Shown here: in pieces, positions 55,761 through 63,541 of the stretch | How positions within the stretch are numbered: the first letter of the stretch is position 1 | Layout of the letters: every line of letters starts with the position of its first letter | Assembly (NCBI RefSeq): GCF_001673365.1 | Contig: NZ_LZLS01000023.1 | Location: 1 to 64,000, forward strand | Length of the DNA: 64,000 bases | Reading direction: 5' to 3' | From: Mycobacterium asiaticum | GTDB lineage: Bacteria > Actinomycetota > Actinomycetes > Mycobacteriales > Mycobacteriaceae | Position numbers and translations under genes: made by a program | The notes under the pieces: generated by a model | The model's database searches: none | The model's input: only the letters and a program-made list of their open reading frames with translations | What the model was told of the DNA's origin: nothing

Positions 55761-56658
55761 CATCGACTACGCGCAGTTCGATCCGGAACTTCGGAGGCTG
55801 GCGCGCTTACTGCCGAAGGGCTATGCGCTGCACCGCGGTTTGACGTTTCCGCGCGCGCTGATGACCCTCGCAGGATGGGTCGGGCGGGTACACGGCGTGG
55901 AGGTAGACAACGTCAATGCAGATGTCACCGTCCGAATCCACCGCTCCACGAACGTGCCCGAGCCTGGGCCCGCGTTGTTGTGGATTCACGGGGGCGCCAC
56001 ATTGATGGGTACCGCGGCACAAGAGGACCGCTTCTGCCGCAAGCTGGCCAACTTCACCGATGTCACTGTGGTGGCAGTGGATCACCGTCTCGCTCCGGAG
56101 CATCCGTATCCGACACCACTCGAGGACTGCTATGCGGCCCTGCAATGGCTTTCGCGTCAGAACTGGGCAGACCCAGCGCGAATCGCCGTCGGCGGGGCAA
56201 GTGCCGGTGGCGGACTCACCGCCGCCGTGGCGCAGGTGGCCTACGACCGCGGTGAGGTCAAACTCGCGTTGCAGATGATGGTCTACCCGATGCTCGACGA
56301 TCGGACGGGGGCAAAACCGGAGTCACGACGGCGCGTGATGTGGAGTGCGGGCGACAATCAACTCGCGTGGCAGTGGTATCTTGCCGGCGCCGATCCGGAG
56401 ACGGCCGCACCGGCGCGGCGCGCCGACCTCTCCGACATGCCGCCCGCATGGATCGGCGTCGGCACCCGCGACCTCTTCTACGACGAATGCCGAGTCTACG
56501 GCGAACGACTGCGGAAGGCGGGGGTCTCGGTCCACGAGGAGATCGCCGACGGCGCCTTTCATACGTTCGATCTCGTGGCCCCGAATGCTTCGGTGTCGCA
56601 ACGCTTCTTTGCCAGCCAATGCCGCGCCGTCCGGTCCGCGCTCGTCGAAACCAGCTGA
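55753..56658 (+). CDS. HSL-family alpha/beta hydrolase (esterase/lipase)
   Basis: A 301-residue hormone-sensitive-lipase-type esterase. The oxyanion motif is HGGA (79-82) rather than the usual HGGG, the nucleophile S150 lies in GGASAGG, and the C-terminal His lies in GAFHTFD. GTG at 55753 overlaps the amidohydrolase stop. It could hydrolyse the ester made by a Baeyer-Villiger reaction; this is inference from neighbours. Confidence 0.86.
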   Translation: MGDIDYAQFDPELRRLARLLPKGYALHRGLTFPRALMTLAGWVGRVHGVEVDNVNADVTVRIHRSTNVPEPGPALLWIHGGATLMGTAAQEDRFCRKLANFTDVTVVAVDHRLAPEHPYPTPLEDCYAALQWLSRQNWADPARIAVGGASAGGGLTAAVAQVAYDRGEVKLALQMMVYPMLDDRTGAKPESRRRVMWSAGDNQLAWQWYLAGADPETAAPARRADLSDMPPAWIGVGTRDLFYDECRVYGERLRKAGVSVHEEIADGAFHTFDLVAPNASVSQRFFASQCRAVRSALVETS

Positions 56659-56666
56659 GGTTTGCT

Positions 56667-57791
56667 ATGCCCCGTCAAGAATCCTTAGAACTGACCCGCA
56701 GGGTGCTCAAGCACTTCGAAAACGACACCCTGGACACCGTCGACGACCTATGGCGGGAACCTCGGGCGGCATTCGTCGATCGCAAACGGTTCGATGCAGA
56801 GGTCGCCATGCTGCGGCGCGTGCCTCACGTGATCGGTTGGGCTGGAGAGGTCGCCGTGCCCGGCCAGTACACCGCCAAAGAAGTGATGGGCGTTCCCGTC
56901 CTCGTGGTACGCGGAAAGGATGGGTCTCTGCGGGCGTTTCTCAACGGTTGTGCACACCGCGGCGCCCAGGTCGCCGCCGGCTGCGGCATGACGAGGCTGT
57001 TCACTTGTCCGTACCATGGATGGGCGTACGGCTTGGACGGGCGTCTGGTGGGCGCACCCGCGCGCAGGATGTTCTCTGGCGCCCTGGACGACAGGCGATT
57101 GACGCCGCTGCCGGTGAGCGAACAGGCAGGTCTCATCACTGTCGGTCTCACACCGGACGTGACGGTCGACGATCCATTCGGTGCGATCGCAGAGCCCCTG
57201 GGGCAGTACGACTTCGCCAGCAGACATCACGCTGAGACGAGACGGTTCGTGATCGCGGCCAACTGGAAGCTGGTCGTTGACGTCAACTTTGAGGGGTATC
57301 ACTTCCCCTATGTGCATCCCGACACCTTGGATCCGATCGCCACCAACAACTCTGTGTTCGATGTCTACGGCTGTCACAACCGGTGGGCCTTCCCATTCCG
57401 CGACATCGTCCAGTTCCGTGACAAGCCTGAATGCGATTGGCCGGACCAATTCTTCGGCACCGTGGTGTACGGCCTGTTCCCGGGTTGTGTGCTCGTCGAG
57501 GCTCCGGCGTCGTATCAGATGTTGCGGATCTATCCGGGGAGCAACCCGGCGGAGAGCATCGTGTACATGACCTATGGATCGCCGAACCCGATCACCACAG
57601 AACAAGAGCGTGAGTGGTATCGCCTGTCTATGGATGCGGTGTGCAACGTGTTGTGCAATCAGGACTTTCCCATGGCGCAGGCATGCCAGCGCGGGCTAGA
57701 CGCTGGCGTCGTCGAGGTCCTGTTCGGTCGCAACGAGCCGATCTTGCATCACCTTGCAGCGTCCCGCCGTCAGGCACTCGGCGCGCAATGA
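56667..57791 (+). CDS. Rieske non-haem iron oxygenase, alpha subunit
   Basis: A 374-residue ring-hydroxylating-type oxygenase. The Rieske [2Fe-2S] ligands are C95, H97, C114, H117 (CAHRGA...CPYHGW). The mononuclear iron ligands are H212 and H217 ([14 protein letters not shown]), with an Asp in [11 protein letters not shown] at 56667, 8 bp after the esterase. It needs a ferredoxin and reductase, neither encoded in the island; the chromosomal FprA system might serve. Substrate unknown (aromatic, steroid or choline-like amine). Confidence 0.9.
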   Translation: MPRQESLELTRRVLKHFENDTLDTVDDLWREPRAAFVDRKRFDAEVAMLRRVPHVIGWAGEVAVPGQYTAKEVMGVPVLVVRGKDGSLRAFLNGCAHRGAQVAAGCGMTRLFTCPYHGWAYGLDGRLVGAPARRMFSGALDDRRLTPLPVSEQAGLITVGLTPDVTVDDPFGAIAEPLGQYDFASRHHAETRRFVIAANWKLVVDVNFEGYHFPYVHPDTLDPIATNNSVFDVYGCHNRWAFPFRDIVQFRDKPECDWPDQFFGTVVYGLFPGCVLVEAPASYQMLRIYPGSNPAESIVYMTYGSPNPITTEQEREWYRLSMDAVCNVLCNQDFPMAQACQRGLDAGVVEVLFGRNEPILHHLAASRRQALGAQ

Positions 57792-58064
57792 TCAGCACTG
57801 TACGAAGGTTCTTTCGCCGACTACATCGTCGTTCAGCTCGTCGTCTTCCCGTCGCCGTATTGCGCACGGCCCACATGATTTCAGGGCGACGGGAACCGCC
57901 AGCTGGACCTTCTCGTCGTCCTCGCCGTTGCAGTTAGGGACTGTTACTTCGCCGAGCGTGCTATATGGGGACTAGGTTCCTGCCATCGCAAAGTCCTTCG
58001 GCTGAGACTCGCCGTCGTGTGCAAATTTCAGCAGGCCCGGCCGAAGGCCCGGTCTAGTAGAGGG
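57792..58064. other. Non-coding stretch at the right of the island
   Basis: No convincing gene. It contains a chance GGGACTAGGTTCC-like sequence near 57968 not associated with a start codon. Probably spacer or decayed sequence. Confidence 0.4.
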
Positions 58065-58340
58065 CTAGTACGGCGAAAACGGCGTTGCGCTTTTGCGGCC
58101 AGCGGAGACGCCGACGTAGTACTCGCCACGACGCTTAGTGCGGAGCTTGGCCCCGACGTGCACGCCCGCATACTCACCGCCCGGGCCGACACGGCCGACT
58201 CGCAAGGTCTTGCCGAGGCTTCCCCGCACATAGTGTGGGCGACGGCGGTTGATTTTGCGTCTGATCCGCTTGACTCGGGTGCTACCAGTCGATGCGAAGC
58301 GGCCCCGCTTGTCGCGCTTATAGGTACGTCGTTTGGCCAT
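58065..58340 (-). CDS. Small basic protein, phage/island-type
   Basis: A 91-residue, very basic protein beginning MAKRRTYKRDKRGRFASTGS, a pattern common in small actinophage or island proteins of unknown role. Its middle part (RPHYVRGSLGKTLRVGRVGP) is duplicated in degenerate form upstream of the HTH regulator at the left end. ATG at 58340. Possible DNA-binding or excisionase-like function, unproven. Confidence 0.6.
   Translation of the reverse strand: MAKRRTYKRDKRGRFASTGSTRVKRIRRKINRRRPHYVRGSLGKTLRVGRVGPGGEYAGVHVGAKLRTKRRGEYYVGVSAGRKSATPFSPY
58160..58258. repeat. Right copy of the 99-bp degenerate direct repeat
   Basis: Partner of 45583-45681, 80 of 99 bases identical and ungapped. This copy lies inside an intact small open frame, so it is probably the parent sequence. 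Confidence 0.85.
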
Positions 58341-58521
58341 CAGGTGCTCGCAACACAAGTACAGCGGGGAGGCGGTCAACTGGACTCTGTTCCTCGGAAC
58401 CAGTCCTATTCATCCCCAGCACCTCACATCTATGATTTCGCTTCTACTCGATTCTATCGTCGAGAGGCACCAAAGTTGTTGAACTACAGCCTATGTCGCT
58501 GATGAATGTTGCCCGCCAGCT

Positions 58522-58543
58522 GGGCACATTTTGGGCACACTTA
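58522..58543 (+). repeat. Candidate integrase arm-type sites, right end
   Basis: TGGGCACATTT followed by TGGGCACACTT: two direct copies, one base different from the left pair at 43991-44012, and 89 bp from attR. Confidence 0.6.
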
Positions 58544-58631
58544 GTGTCAACAGAGGTCAATTCTGGTGAATCACATTGAATGTCATTCCGCAGCTCAGCG
58601 CCGATTCAGCTCTCGGACCAGGAACCCGAAA

Positions 58632-58656
58632 CGGGTTCGATTCCCGGCAGCTCCAC
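58632..58656 (+). repeat. attR: 25-bp island boundary repeat
   Basis: Identical to 43916-43940. It is a detached copy of the tmRNA 3' end (T-arm and acceptor) with no tmRNA body in front. Confidence 0.93.
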
Positions 58657-58689
58657 GAATGGCTGCACTGATGTTAACCATCAGACGCT

Positions 58690-59160
58690 TTGTCAAACGA
58701 TCCCCGGCGGGCGTCCATCCGGGAACGGGTCCGCAGCAACGGCGAATTGACCTTCGCGGTGCTGTTCCGGGTCGATGGTCGACAGTCCTCACTGTCCTTC
58801 AAAGACCGCCACCAAGCCGATGGGTTTCGGTCCCCGATCAAGGGCCACGGTGCTGAGCGCGCCCTGGAAATGCACTGCATCGACTCGTCGCCGCGTCAGA
58901 CTGATGGGTCCGGGCGGATGACGGTCGGGCGGTGGATCGACCGGCACATCGACAGTTTCTCGGGATTTGAACGCAAGACGCGCGCCGAGTGCCGGAGGTA
59001 TCTGACCCGTGACATCGAACCGGTGCTCGGCAACATCCCGCTGGCGGCGCTGAGTCGGTCGATATTTCCCGGACACTCCGGGCGCGACCAACTACAGCCT
59101 TCAAGACCGGCTGCCAATCAGACTCCAGGAACAGGACCCTCAGACCGTGGTCGTCGTTAG
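58690..59160 (+). pseudogene. N-terminal remnant of a second phage-type integrase
   Basis: The frame reads ASIRERVRSNGELTFAVLFR, GRQSSLSFKDRHQADGF, GAERALEMH and later RKTRAECRRYLTRDIEPVLG NI-type sequence, i.e. the arm-binding and core-binding domains of actinophage tyrosine integrases. Similarity ends near residue 125 and no catalytic domain follows. The matching C-terminal end may be at 60057-60155. Confidence 0.75.
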
Positions 59161-59175
59161 GCCCCCAGGAGCGTA

Positions 59176-59595
59176 ATGAGCAATTTCGCTGTTGCAAGAC
59201 GGGCTCGATGGTGGTTCGTTGCTGCCGCGATACTGCTTGCCGGTTCATTGGTGGCGCTGTATGCGGGTGCATGGCGAGTTGACGCCTGGGTGCGTCAGCT
59301 GGAGAGCAATCACTGCGCCACGCCCTGGCCGCCTGCACCAAACCTCACCGCGCCGGGGTGGGCGACCGTCGGGCTTGTTATCCCCACCATGGTCTGCCTA
59401 GTTGCTGCGTTAGTGCTAGTCCTGATTGGAGCGCACCGGTGGTGGCTGAAAGTTCCTGCGACACTTGGCGTGTTGGGTGTTCTATTGGTGACGTTGTTTA
59501 TCCTGCTCATCGGGTACAGCGACGCGACCTTCGGTGTGGACCGGTATACGGTCAGTGGCAGCGACGGGGGGCCGTTGTGTCCGGCACCGGGATAG
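59176..59595 (+). CDS. Small membrane protein
   Basis: A 139-residue protein with three hydrophobic helices (about 12-31, 62-84, 90-112). No named family recognised. ATG at 59176 follows GGAGCG. It is 18 bp upstream of an EspC-like pseudogene; membrane protein/EspC-like pairs are common in mycobacterial genomes near ESX-related duplications. Confidence 0.65.
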   Translation: MSNFAVARRARWWFVAAAILLAGSLVALYAGAWRVDAWVRQLESNHCATPWPPAPNLTAPGWATVGLVIPTMVCLVAALVLVLIGAHRWWLKVPATLGVLGVLLVTLFILLIGYSDATFGVDRYTVSGSDGGPLCPAPG

Positions 59596-59613
59596 TTCCT
59601 AGGGGAAGATCGA

Positions 59614-60005
59614 ATGAGCGGTGACTTCGTTCAAATCGCACCCGCCGAAGTCAAGAACGCTGGCAGCATCATCGAGACCGAGGCAGCCACGGCACGCGCC
59701 GCACTCGTCCCGCTATTCGACTCGGCGCACCGTCGTCACCAACGCCAGCTCGGCGGCCTCGGTCCTGGCGGCGTCCGGCAGAAGTCGGTGTTGCCCTCAG
59801 TCACCTTCTCGCCGTCAGAGCTCGATCGTTCCTCGTCCATGGGGGTCACTGTAGGACGCACTGCAACGACATCAAGGCGGTTGGTGAAACTTTCACCACT
59901 GCTTCGCGTTTCGGCAGTTCGCAGCCGGTCGTCAACCTTCCCTGCCGGTCTGTTTGGCAAAGGCCAGCGCCGCTAATCTACGAATTCGATTCCCGGCAGC
60001 TTCAC
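59614..60005 (+). pseudogene. EspC-like (type VII secretion target) gene, frameshifted
   Basis: ATG at 59614 begins GDFVQIAPAEVKNAGSIIET, similar to EspC/DUF2580 proteins. The expected continuation jumps to another frame near 59735 (VVTNASSAASVLAASG) and to the third frame near 59868 (DIKAVGETFTTA). At least two frameshifts are needed, so it is not functional. Confidence 0.6.
59985..60005 (+). repeat. Third, degenerate att-like copy
   Basis: TTCGATTCCCGGCAGCTTCAC differs from the tmRNA acceptor segment in the att sites by one base in 21 and is followed by CA, so it carries the CCA end that ssrA now lacks. It may be the ancestral chromosomal 3' end of ssrA or an older attachment site. Confidence 0.7.
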
Positions 60006-60056
60006 CATTTTGACCTCCGATTTAGGATTCGTGGCTGAGTGCCACTGGATCACCAG

Positions 60057-60155
60057 CAGCGGTGTATCCAGACCACCGTCGACGTCTACGGCCACCTCGA
60101 TCGGCGCGGCGCCCAGCCTGCCCCCGACGTCATGGAGGAATTTTTGGCTCAGTAG
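60057..60155 (+). pseudogene. C-terminal remnant of a tyrosine integrase
   Basis: A 32-codon frame ending in TAG reads CIQTTVDVYGHLDRRG and MEEFLAQ, the typical end of actinophage integrases including the catalytic Tyr. An in-frame stop lies 7 codons upstream of the similarity. Confidence 0.75.
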
Positions 60156-60160
60156 GCCCA

Positions 60161-61492
60161 TCACAGAGGATCCCATGCAGTCGCGATCCACATGTCCTCG
60201 CCGTACTGTGCAATATCGGACCAGCGTGCGTAACTACCGAACGGCAGATGCTCTTCCATGAAATCCGAGATCGTCGTGTACCAATCGCCGTCGTAATACC
60301 CAGTGTCGGCGATATTGATTGCGGCCAGATAGTTTCGGTTGAGCATGAACCGCACAACGGCCAGCTTCTGCCGTACGAGATTGACCTGTTGTCGGACAAG
60401 GTCCCATGAACTGGCCTGCTCGAACTGACGACTTCGTCGCGCCAGATCGCTCCACTTCATCACCTGCGTGACAGCTCCTCGATTTGAAGTCGCAGTGGTT
60501 AGCCATTCAGGGCCGCAGCGTACAGCGACATACACGTACCGCCCTTCGCTCCTGCTGAATCGCACAACTTCACCATCACCCGGCTCTGCCGGAATCGGCC
60601 GCTTGAGGACTGCCATGGGCGCAACAGGTCTGACCAACTGCGCTGCTGAGTTCAGGTCGTACGCTTTCGGGTTTTGCTGGTTCGGATGCAAGCCCGGAAG
60701 GTTGATCGGTGCTTCACCGCTGAGGAATTCATCGGATACTTCGTTCGCTTTCATCGCGTGAATCCGCACCTCGGCAGCGACCGCTGAACCGACAATCTCG
60801 GCACGGCACACCGTGAGCAGCCCGTGTCGTCTCAGGTGGCGAATCATCGGCAAGAACCGGGCACTGGTCTGCGGGGTCAGTTGACCGATGCGCTTATTCC
60901 CAATGCGAACCTCGACGTGCGACTTCGATCTCGCATCTAGAGGTCCCCGTTCATGCAACGTGACGAACAAAACACCGCGACCAGCCTCGGGGACAGACTT
61001 GAGCAACACATCGAAATGCTGGTCCACTTTGGTCACTCGCACTGATGAGGACTGAGGCACCAGCGTGTACGGCTCCCGAGGCGGATCATTAAGCGGCACA
61101 GCTTCATGTGGCTGGCCAAGGCAAATATACAAAGAGGCTTCGAACTCGTCCGGGCCATCCCAGCTTTCGTAATTGCGTCCCCAGACTTTGCCGTTCGTGC
61201 GGGGAACAAAACCAGATGTGACGATCCGTCGAACTACTGTCGCCCACGCGTATTCGATTGTCGCGTCGAGGTAGCCCAGAGTTCGGCCGCGCGCACGAAT
61301 TGATACCGCCCATTCGCCGCGGGGACAATGCGGTTCGGGAATCAGATCTACTGGCAGTTCGAGCATTTCGCTGCCTTCGAACCATGGATCACTAAACAGG
61401 CTGCGAATTGCCGGCAGGTGCTCGGGCTCAACCGCTACTTCGTACTCACACCACGATTTGCCACTCGTCCACAGCGCATACGGTCCATTCAT
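60161..61492 (-). CDS. Hypothetical protein with repeated HIRAN-like modules
   Basis: A 443-residue protein, no named function. Two segments look related: RARGRTLGYLDATIEYAWATV (about 87-107) and RIGNKRIGQLTPQTSARFLP (about 212-231), reminiscent of the small beta modules found in actinobacterial and actinophage proteins. The C-terminal part (about 380-443) is rich in aromatic residues. Located just outside the att remnants, on the chromosomal side. Confidence 0.65.
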   Translation of the reverse strand: MNGPYALWTSGKSWCEYEVAVEPEHLPAIRSLFSDPWFEGSEMLELPVDLIPEPHCPRGEWAVSIRARGRTLGYLDATIEYAWATVVRRIVTSGFVPRTNGKVWGRNYESWDGPDEFEASLYICLGQPHEAVPLNDPPREPYTLVPQSSSVRVTKVDQHFDVLLKSVPEAGRGVLFVTLHERGPLDARSKSHVEVRIGNKRIGQLTPQTSARFLPMIRHLRRHGLLTVCRAEIVGSAVAAEVRIHAMKANEVSDEFLSGEAPINLPGLHPNQQNPKAYDLNSAAQLVRPVAPMAVLKRPIPAEPGDGEVVRFSRSEGRYVYVAVRCGPEWLTTATSNRGAVTQVMKWSDLARRSRQFEQASSWDLVRQQVNLVRQKLAVVRFMLNRNYLAAINIADTGYYDGDWYTTISDFMEEHLPFGSYARWSDIAQYGEDMWIATAWDPL

Positions 61493-61746
61493 GACAGCTC
61501 CCCGGTTGTGCCGGGTGGATACGCTACGCGCGCAACCTTGCCCTTTTGTCCGAATTTACGGATCGTAAACTCCTTGGCGGTAGATCGGCTGCGTCTTACG
61601 GATCCAGGGCGGTCGATCGTGCCGACCCGCACCTTTCTGCGCGCCGCGGCGCCGCCCGGCCTATCTCGCCCGCACGAACCCGCTCCGGTGGCCCCCGGGC
61701 CGCGTCTGTTCCGTTGGTCAGCTAACCCCTTCGCCCGCAGCGTCAA
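61489..61746 (-). CDS. Possible small coupled open frame
   Basis: An 85-codon frame from TTG overlaps the start of the next gene by 4 nt (ATGA). The last 40 codons (EFTIRKFGQKGKVARVAYPP) look protein-like; the first 40 are low-complexity Arg/Gly. It may be a short leader or not a gene at all. Confidence 0.25.
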   Translation of the reverse strand: MTLRAKGLADQRNRRGPGATGAGSCGRDRPGGAAARRKVRVGTIDRPGSVRRSRSTAKEFTIRKFGQKGKVARVAYPPGTTGELS

Positions 61747-61867
61747 CAGAATGCGCTACGCGCCGAAGAGAGTTTCCTCAGCATGGGCCCACATGCGCAT
61801 CTTAGGTAACGCGCAGTGCCCGCAAAGGTCAATTCCGTTGCGCCACAACCATTACAACGCTGCCCGC
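61747..61867. other. No feature seen
   Basis: No gene, hairpin or recognisable site in this stretch; together with the doubtful small frame before it, about 375 bp lack a confident gene. Confidence 0.4.
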
Positions 61868-62179
61868 TTACCAACAGAAGTCGCACGAATCTTCTTTAAC
61901 CGCAGGCGGATTGTCGCCGTCCCACACATCGCTCGGTAGCTGGCCCTTGTACGGAACGTTGCCGGCCGAGTTCTGGACCCAGTACCACGTGTGACATACG
62001 TTCATGTCCCATTGGTAGGCGGATCCGGGTCCAGACGACAGGTCGTAGCGGGAGTACACCATGGAATTGCCTGGGCACCACGTGTGCGGCGGCAGGGGTC
62101 TGGCCTGGGCGACAGGTGCCAGCCCCAACCCACAGCTAGCCAATACGGCGGATGTCAGTGCTGCGATTCGTTGGTTCAT
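61868..62179 (-). CDS. Small secreted protein with signal peptide
   Basis: A 103-residue protein with an N-terminal Sec signal peptide (hydrophobic core ALTSAVLASCGLGLAPV, predicted cleavage after AQA at about residue 26). The mature part has Cys residues (HTWCPGN; VCHTWYW; CDFCW at the very end) that probably form disulfides. Short secreted proteins of this kind are common in mycobacteria; function unknown. Confidence 0.75.
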   Translation of the reverse strand: MNQRIAALTSAVLASCGLGLAPVAQARPLPPHTWCPGNSMVYSRYDLSSGPGSAYQWDMNVCHTWYWVQNSAGNVPYKGQLPSDVWDGDNPPAVKEDSCDFCW

Positions 62180-62279
62180 GTTCTGATCTCTCGATAGCTG
62201 GTCGCCCCAGCGTGCGCTCGAGAGCTTGCGGAACTCTTGCGTCGGCGAAGTGGGTACCGACTGCGGCCAGAACGGCTAA

Positions 62280-63365
62280 TCAGCGGCTGCCGGGCAGGCG
62301 GCGGACCACCCCGTCGTCGAGCATCTGTTGGAAGTGCTCGGTGACGGTTTGCTCGACCGGCCGATAAGTCAGTCCCAGCTCGTCGCGGCTGCGGGCGTTG
62401 TCGAATGCCAGCGGGTAACCCATATTGCGGTCGACGAACTTTCGCGTCAGCCCCACAACGGGTGCGACAGCCTTCACCATGATTTTGGGCATCGTGGTCC
62501 TAGGGAATGGGTAGAGCTGGCCGTACCGGCTGCGCAATATCTTGCCGATCTGCAGCAAAGTCACCGAATCCGCGTTGACGATGTAGCGGCCGTGGGCTTC
62601 GGGGGTGAAGCCGGCACGCAGATGAGCGTCGGCGACATCACGCACGTCTACCACGCCCATGGTCAACGCGGGGGCTCCGGTAAGCAGGGTGCCGTCGGTG
62701 AACTGTTTCATCGTGCTCAGGCTGGCCGAGTCGCTGGCACTGGTCAGGGCCGGCCCGAGCACCAGGCCGGGGTGGATGGTGACCATGTCCCAGCGGTCCT
62801 GCGCCTCGCAGTAGCGCCACGCCTCGCGCTCGGCCACCGTCTTGGAGTACGGATACGGTTGGTGGTCAACGCTGCTGGTGGTATTCCAGTGCTCGTCGGT
62901 GAACACACCGCCGGGGACATCTAGAGATTCACAGGCGTCGCCGTAAATCGCTACCACGCTGCTGGTCAGCACCACCCTTTTGACGGATTGCGTGCGGTTG
63001 ACCGAGTCCAGCACGTTGCGGGTGCCCTCGAGCGCCGGGCGCACCAGAGCTTCCTCCGCATCCTTGAACCCGGAGAGCAAAAACGGCGATGCGGTGTGCA
63101 TGACGAGTTCGCAACCACCCATGGCTTCGTCGAAGCTGTCGCGTTCGAGAAGGTCGGCCTTGAACAGCCGGAGGCGACCGGGGTGATCATCTGAGAGCTT
63201 GTGCAGATGCTCCAGACCGGAAGCCTTCTGCGGGTTGCGGACCGTGCCGTGCACGGTGCGTCCTGCTTCGAGGAGCAATCGCACAATCCAGCTGCCGATG
63301 TAGCCGCTGGCGCCCGTGACCAGGACTGGCGCGTCCACGTCGATCACCGTCGATGATGCGCTCAT
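62280..63365 (-). CDS. NAD(P)-dependent extended SDR (dihydroflavonol-reductase/3-beta-HSD-like)
   Basis: A 361-residue extended short-chain dehydrogenase. Cofactor motif VLVTGASGYIGSWIVRLL, the active-site YPYSK (Tyr-x3-Lys) and upstream Ser in VVLTSSVVAIYG are intact. Similar mycobacterial enzymes reduce or oxidise hydroxyl groups of lipids, sterols or aldehydes. ATG at 63365 has an AGAGGAA ribosome binding site; in-frame sequence further upstream lacks similarity. Confidence 0.9.
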   Translation of the reverse strand: MSASSTVIDVDAPVLVTGASGYIGSWIVRLLLEAGRTVHGTVRNPQKASGLEHLHKLSDDHPGRLRLFKADLLERDSFDEAMGGCELVMHTASPFLLSGFKDAEEALVRPALEGTRNVLDSVNRTQSVKRVVLTSSVVAIYGDACESLDVPGGVFTDEHWNTTSSVDHQPYPYSKTVAEREAWRYCEAQDRWDMVTIHPGLVLGPALTSASDSASLSTMKQFTDGTLLTGAPALTMGVVDVRDVADAHLRAGFTPEAHGRYIVNADSVTLLQIGKILRSRYGQLYPFPRTTMPKIMVKAVAPVVGLTRKFVDRNMGYPLAFDNARSRDELGLTYRPVEQTVTEHFQQMLDDGVVRRLPGSR

Positions 63366-63541
63366 ATGGGTGTTCCTCTCTAGCGGGATCACGTCGACGA
63401 CGCCTTCTACCGCCCGCCAGCGTATCGCCAGCGGGGTCTCGCCGAGCTGACAAAGATACTCGCAGCCGACACCCAGGACCGCATCACCTCAAGGAGGTGG
63501 TCCGCCGCAGCAACATCTGATCAGGCGATAGATTGCTTCTC

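Larger units (their letters stand above)
43916..58656. mobile_element. tmRNA-integrated genomic island carrying catabolic genes (about 14.7 kb)
   Basis: Bounded by identical 25-bp repeats, with an integrase gene adjacent to the left end and pointing towards it. Content is a broken integrase, a HTH regulator, a serine-recombinase fragment, two FAD-dependent oxygenase-type genes, two TetR genes, several hydrolases, an amidohydrolase and a Rieske oxygenase. There are no capsid, tail, conjugation or replication genes, so this is an integrative island or satellite remnant rather than a complete prophage. Confidence 0.88.

Noticed and set aside
57960..57985. DosR-like sequence GGGACTAGGTTCC in the island
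   Set aside because: It lacks symmetric arms and no start codon lies suitably downstream; the nearest gene runs the other way.
43916..58656. Complete prophage
   Set aside because: No capsid, portal, terminase, tail, lysis or replication genes are visible in the island.
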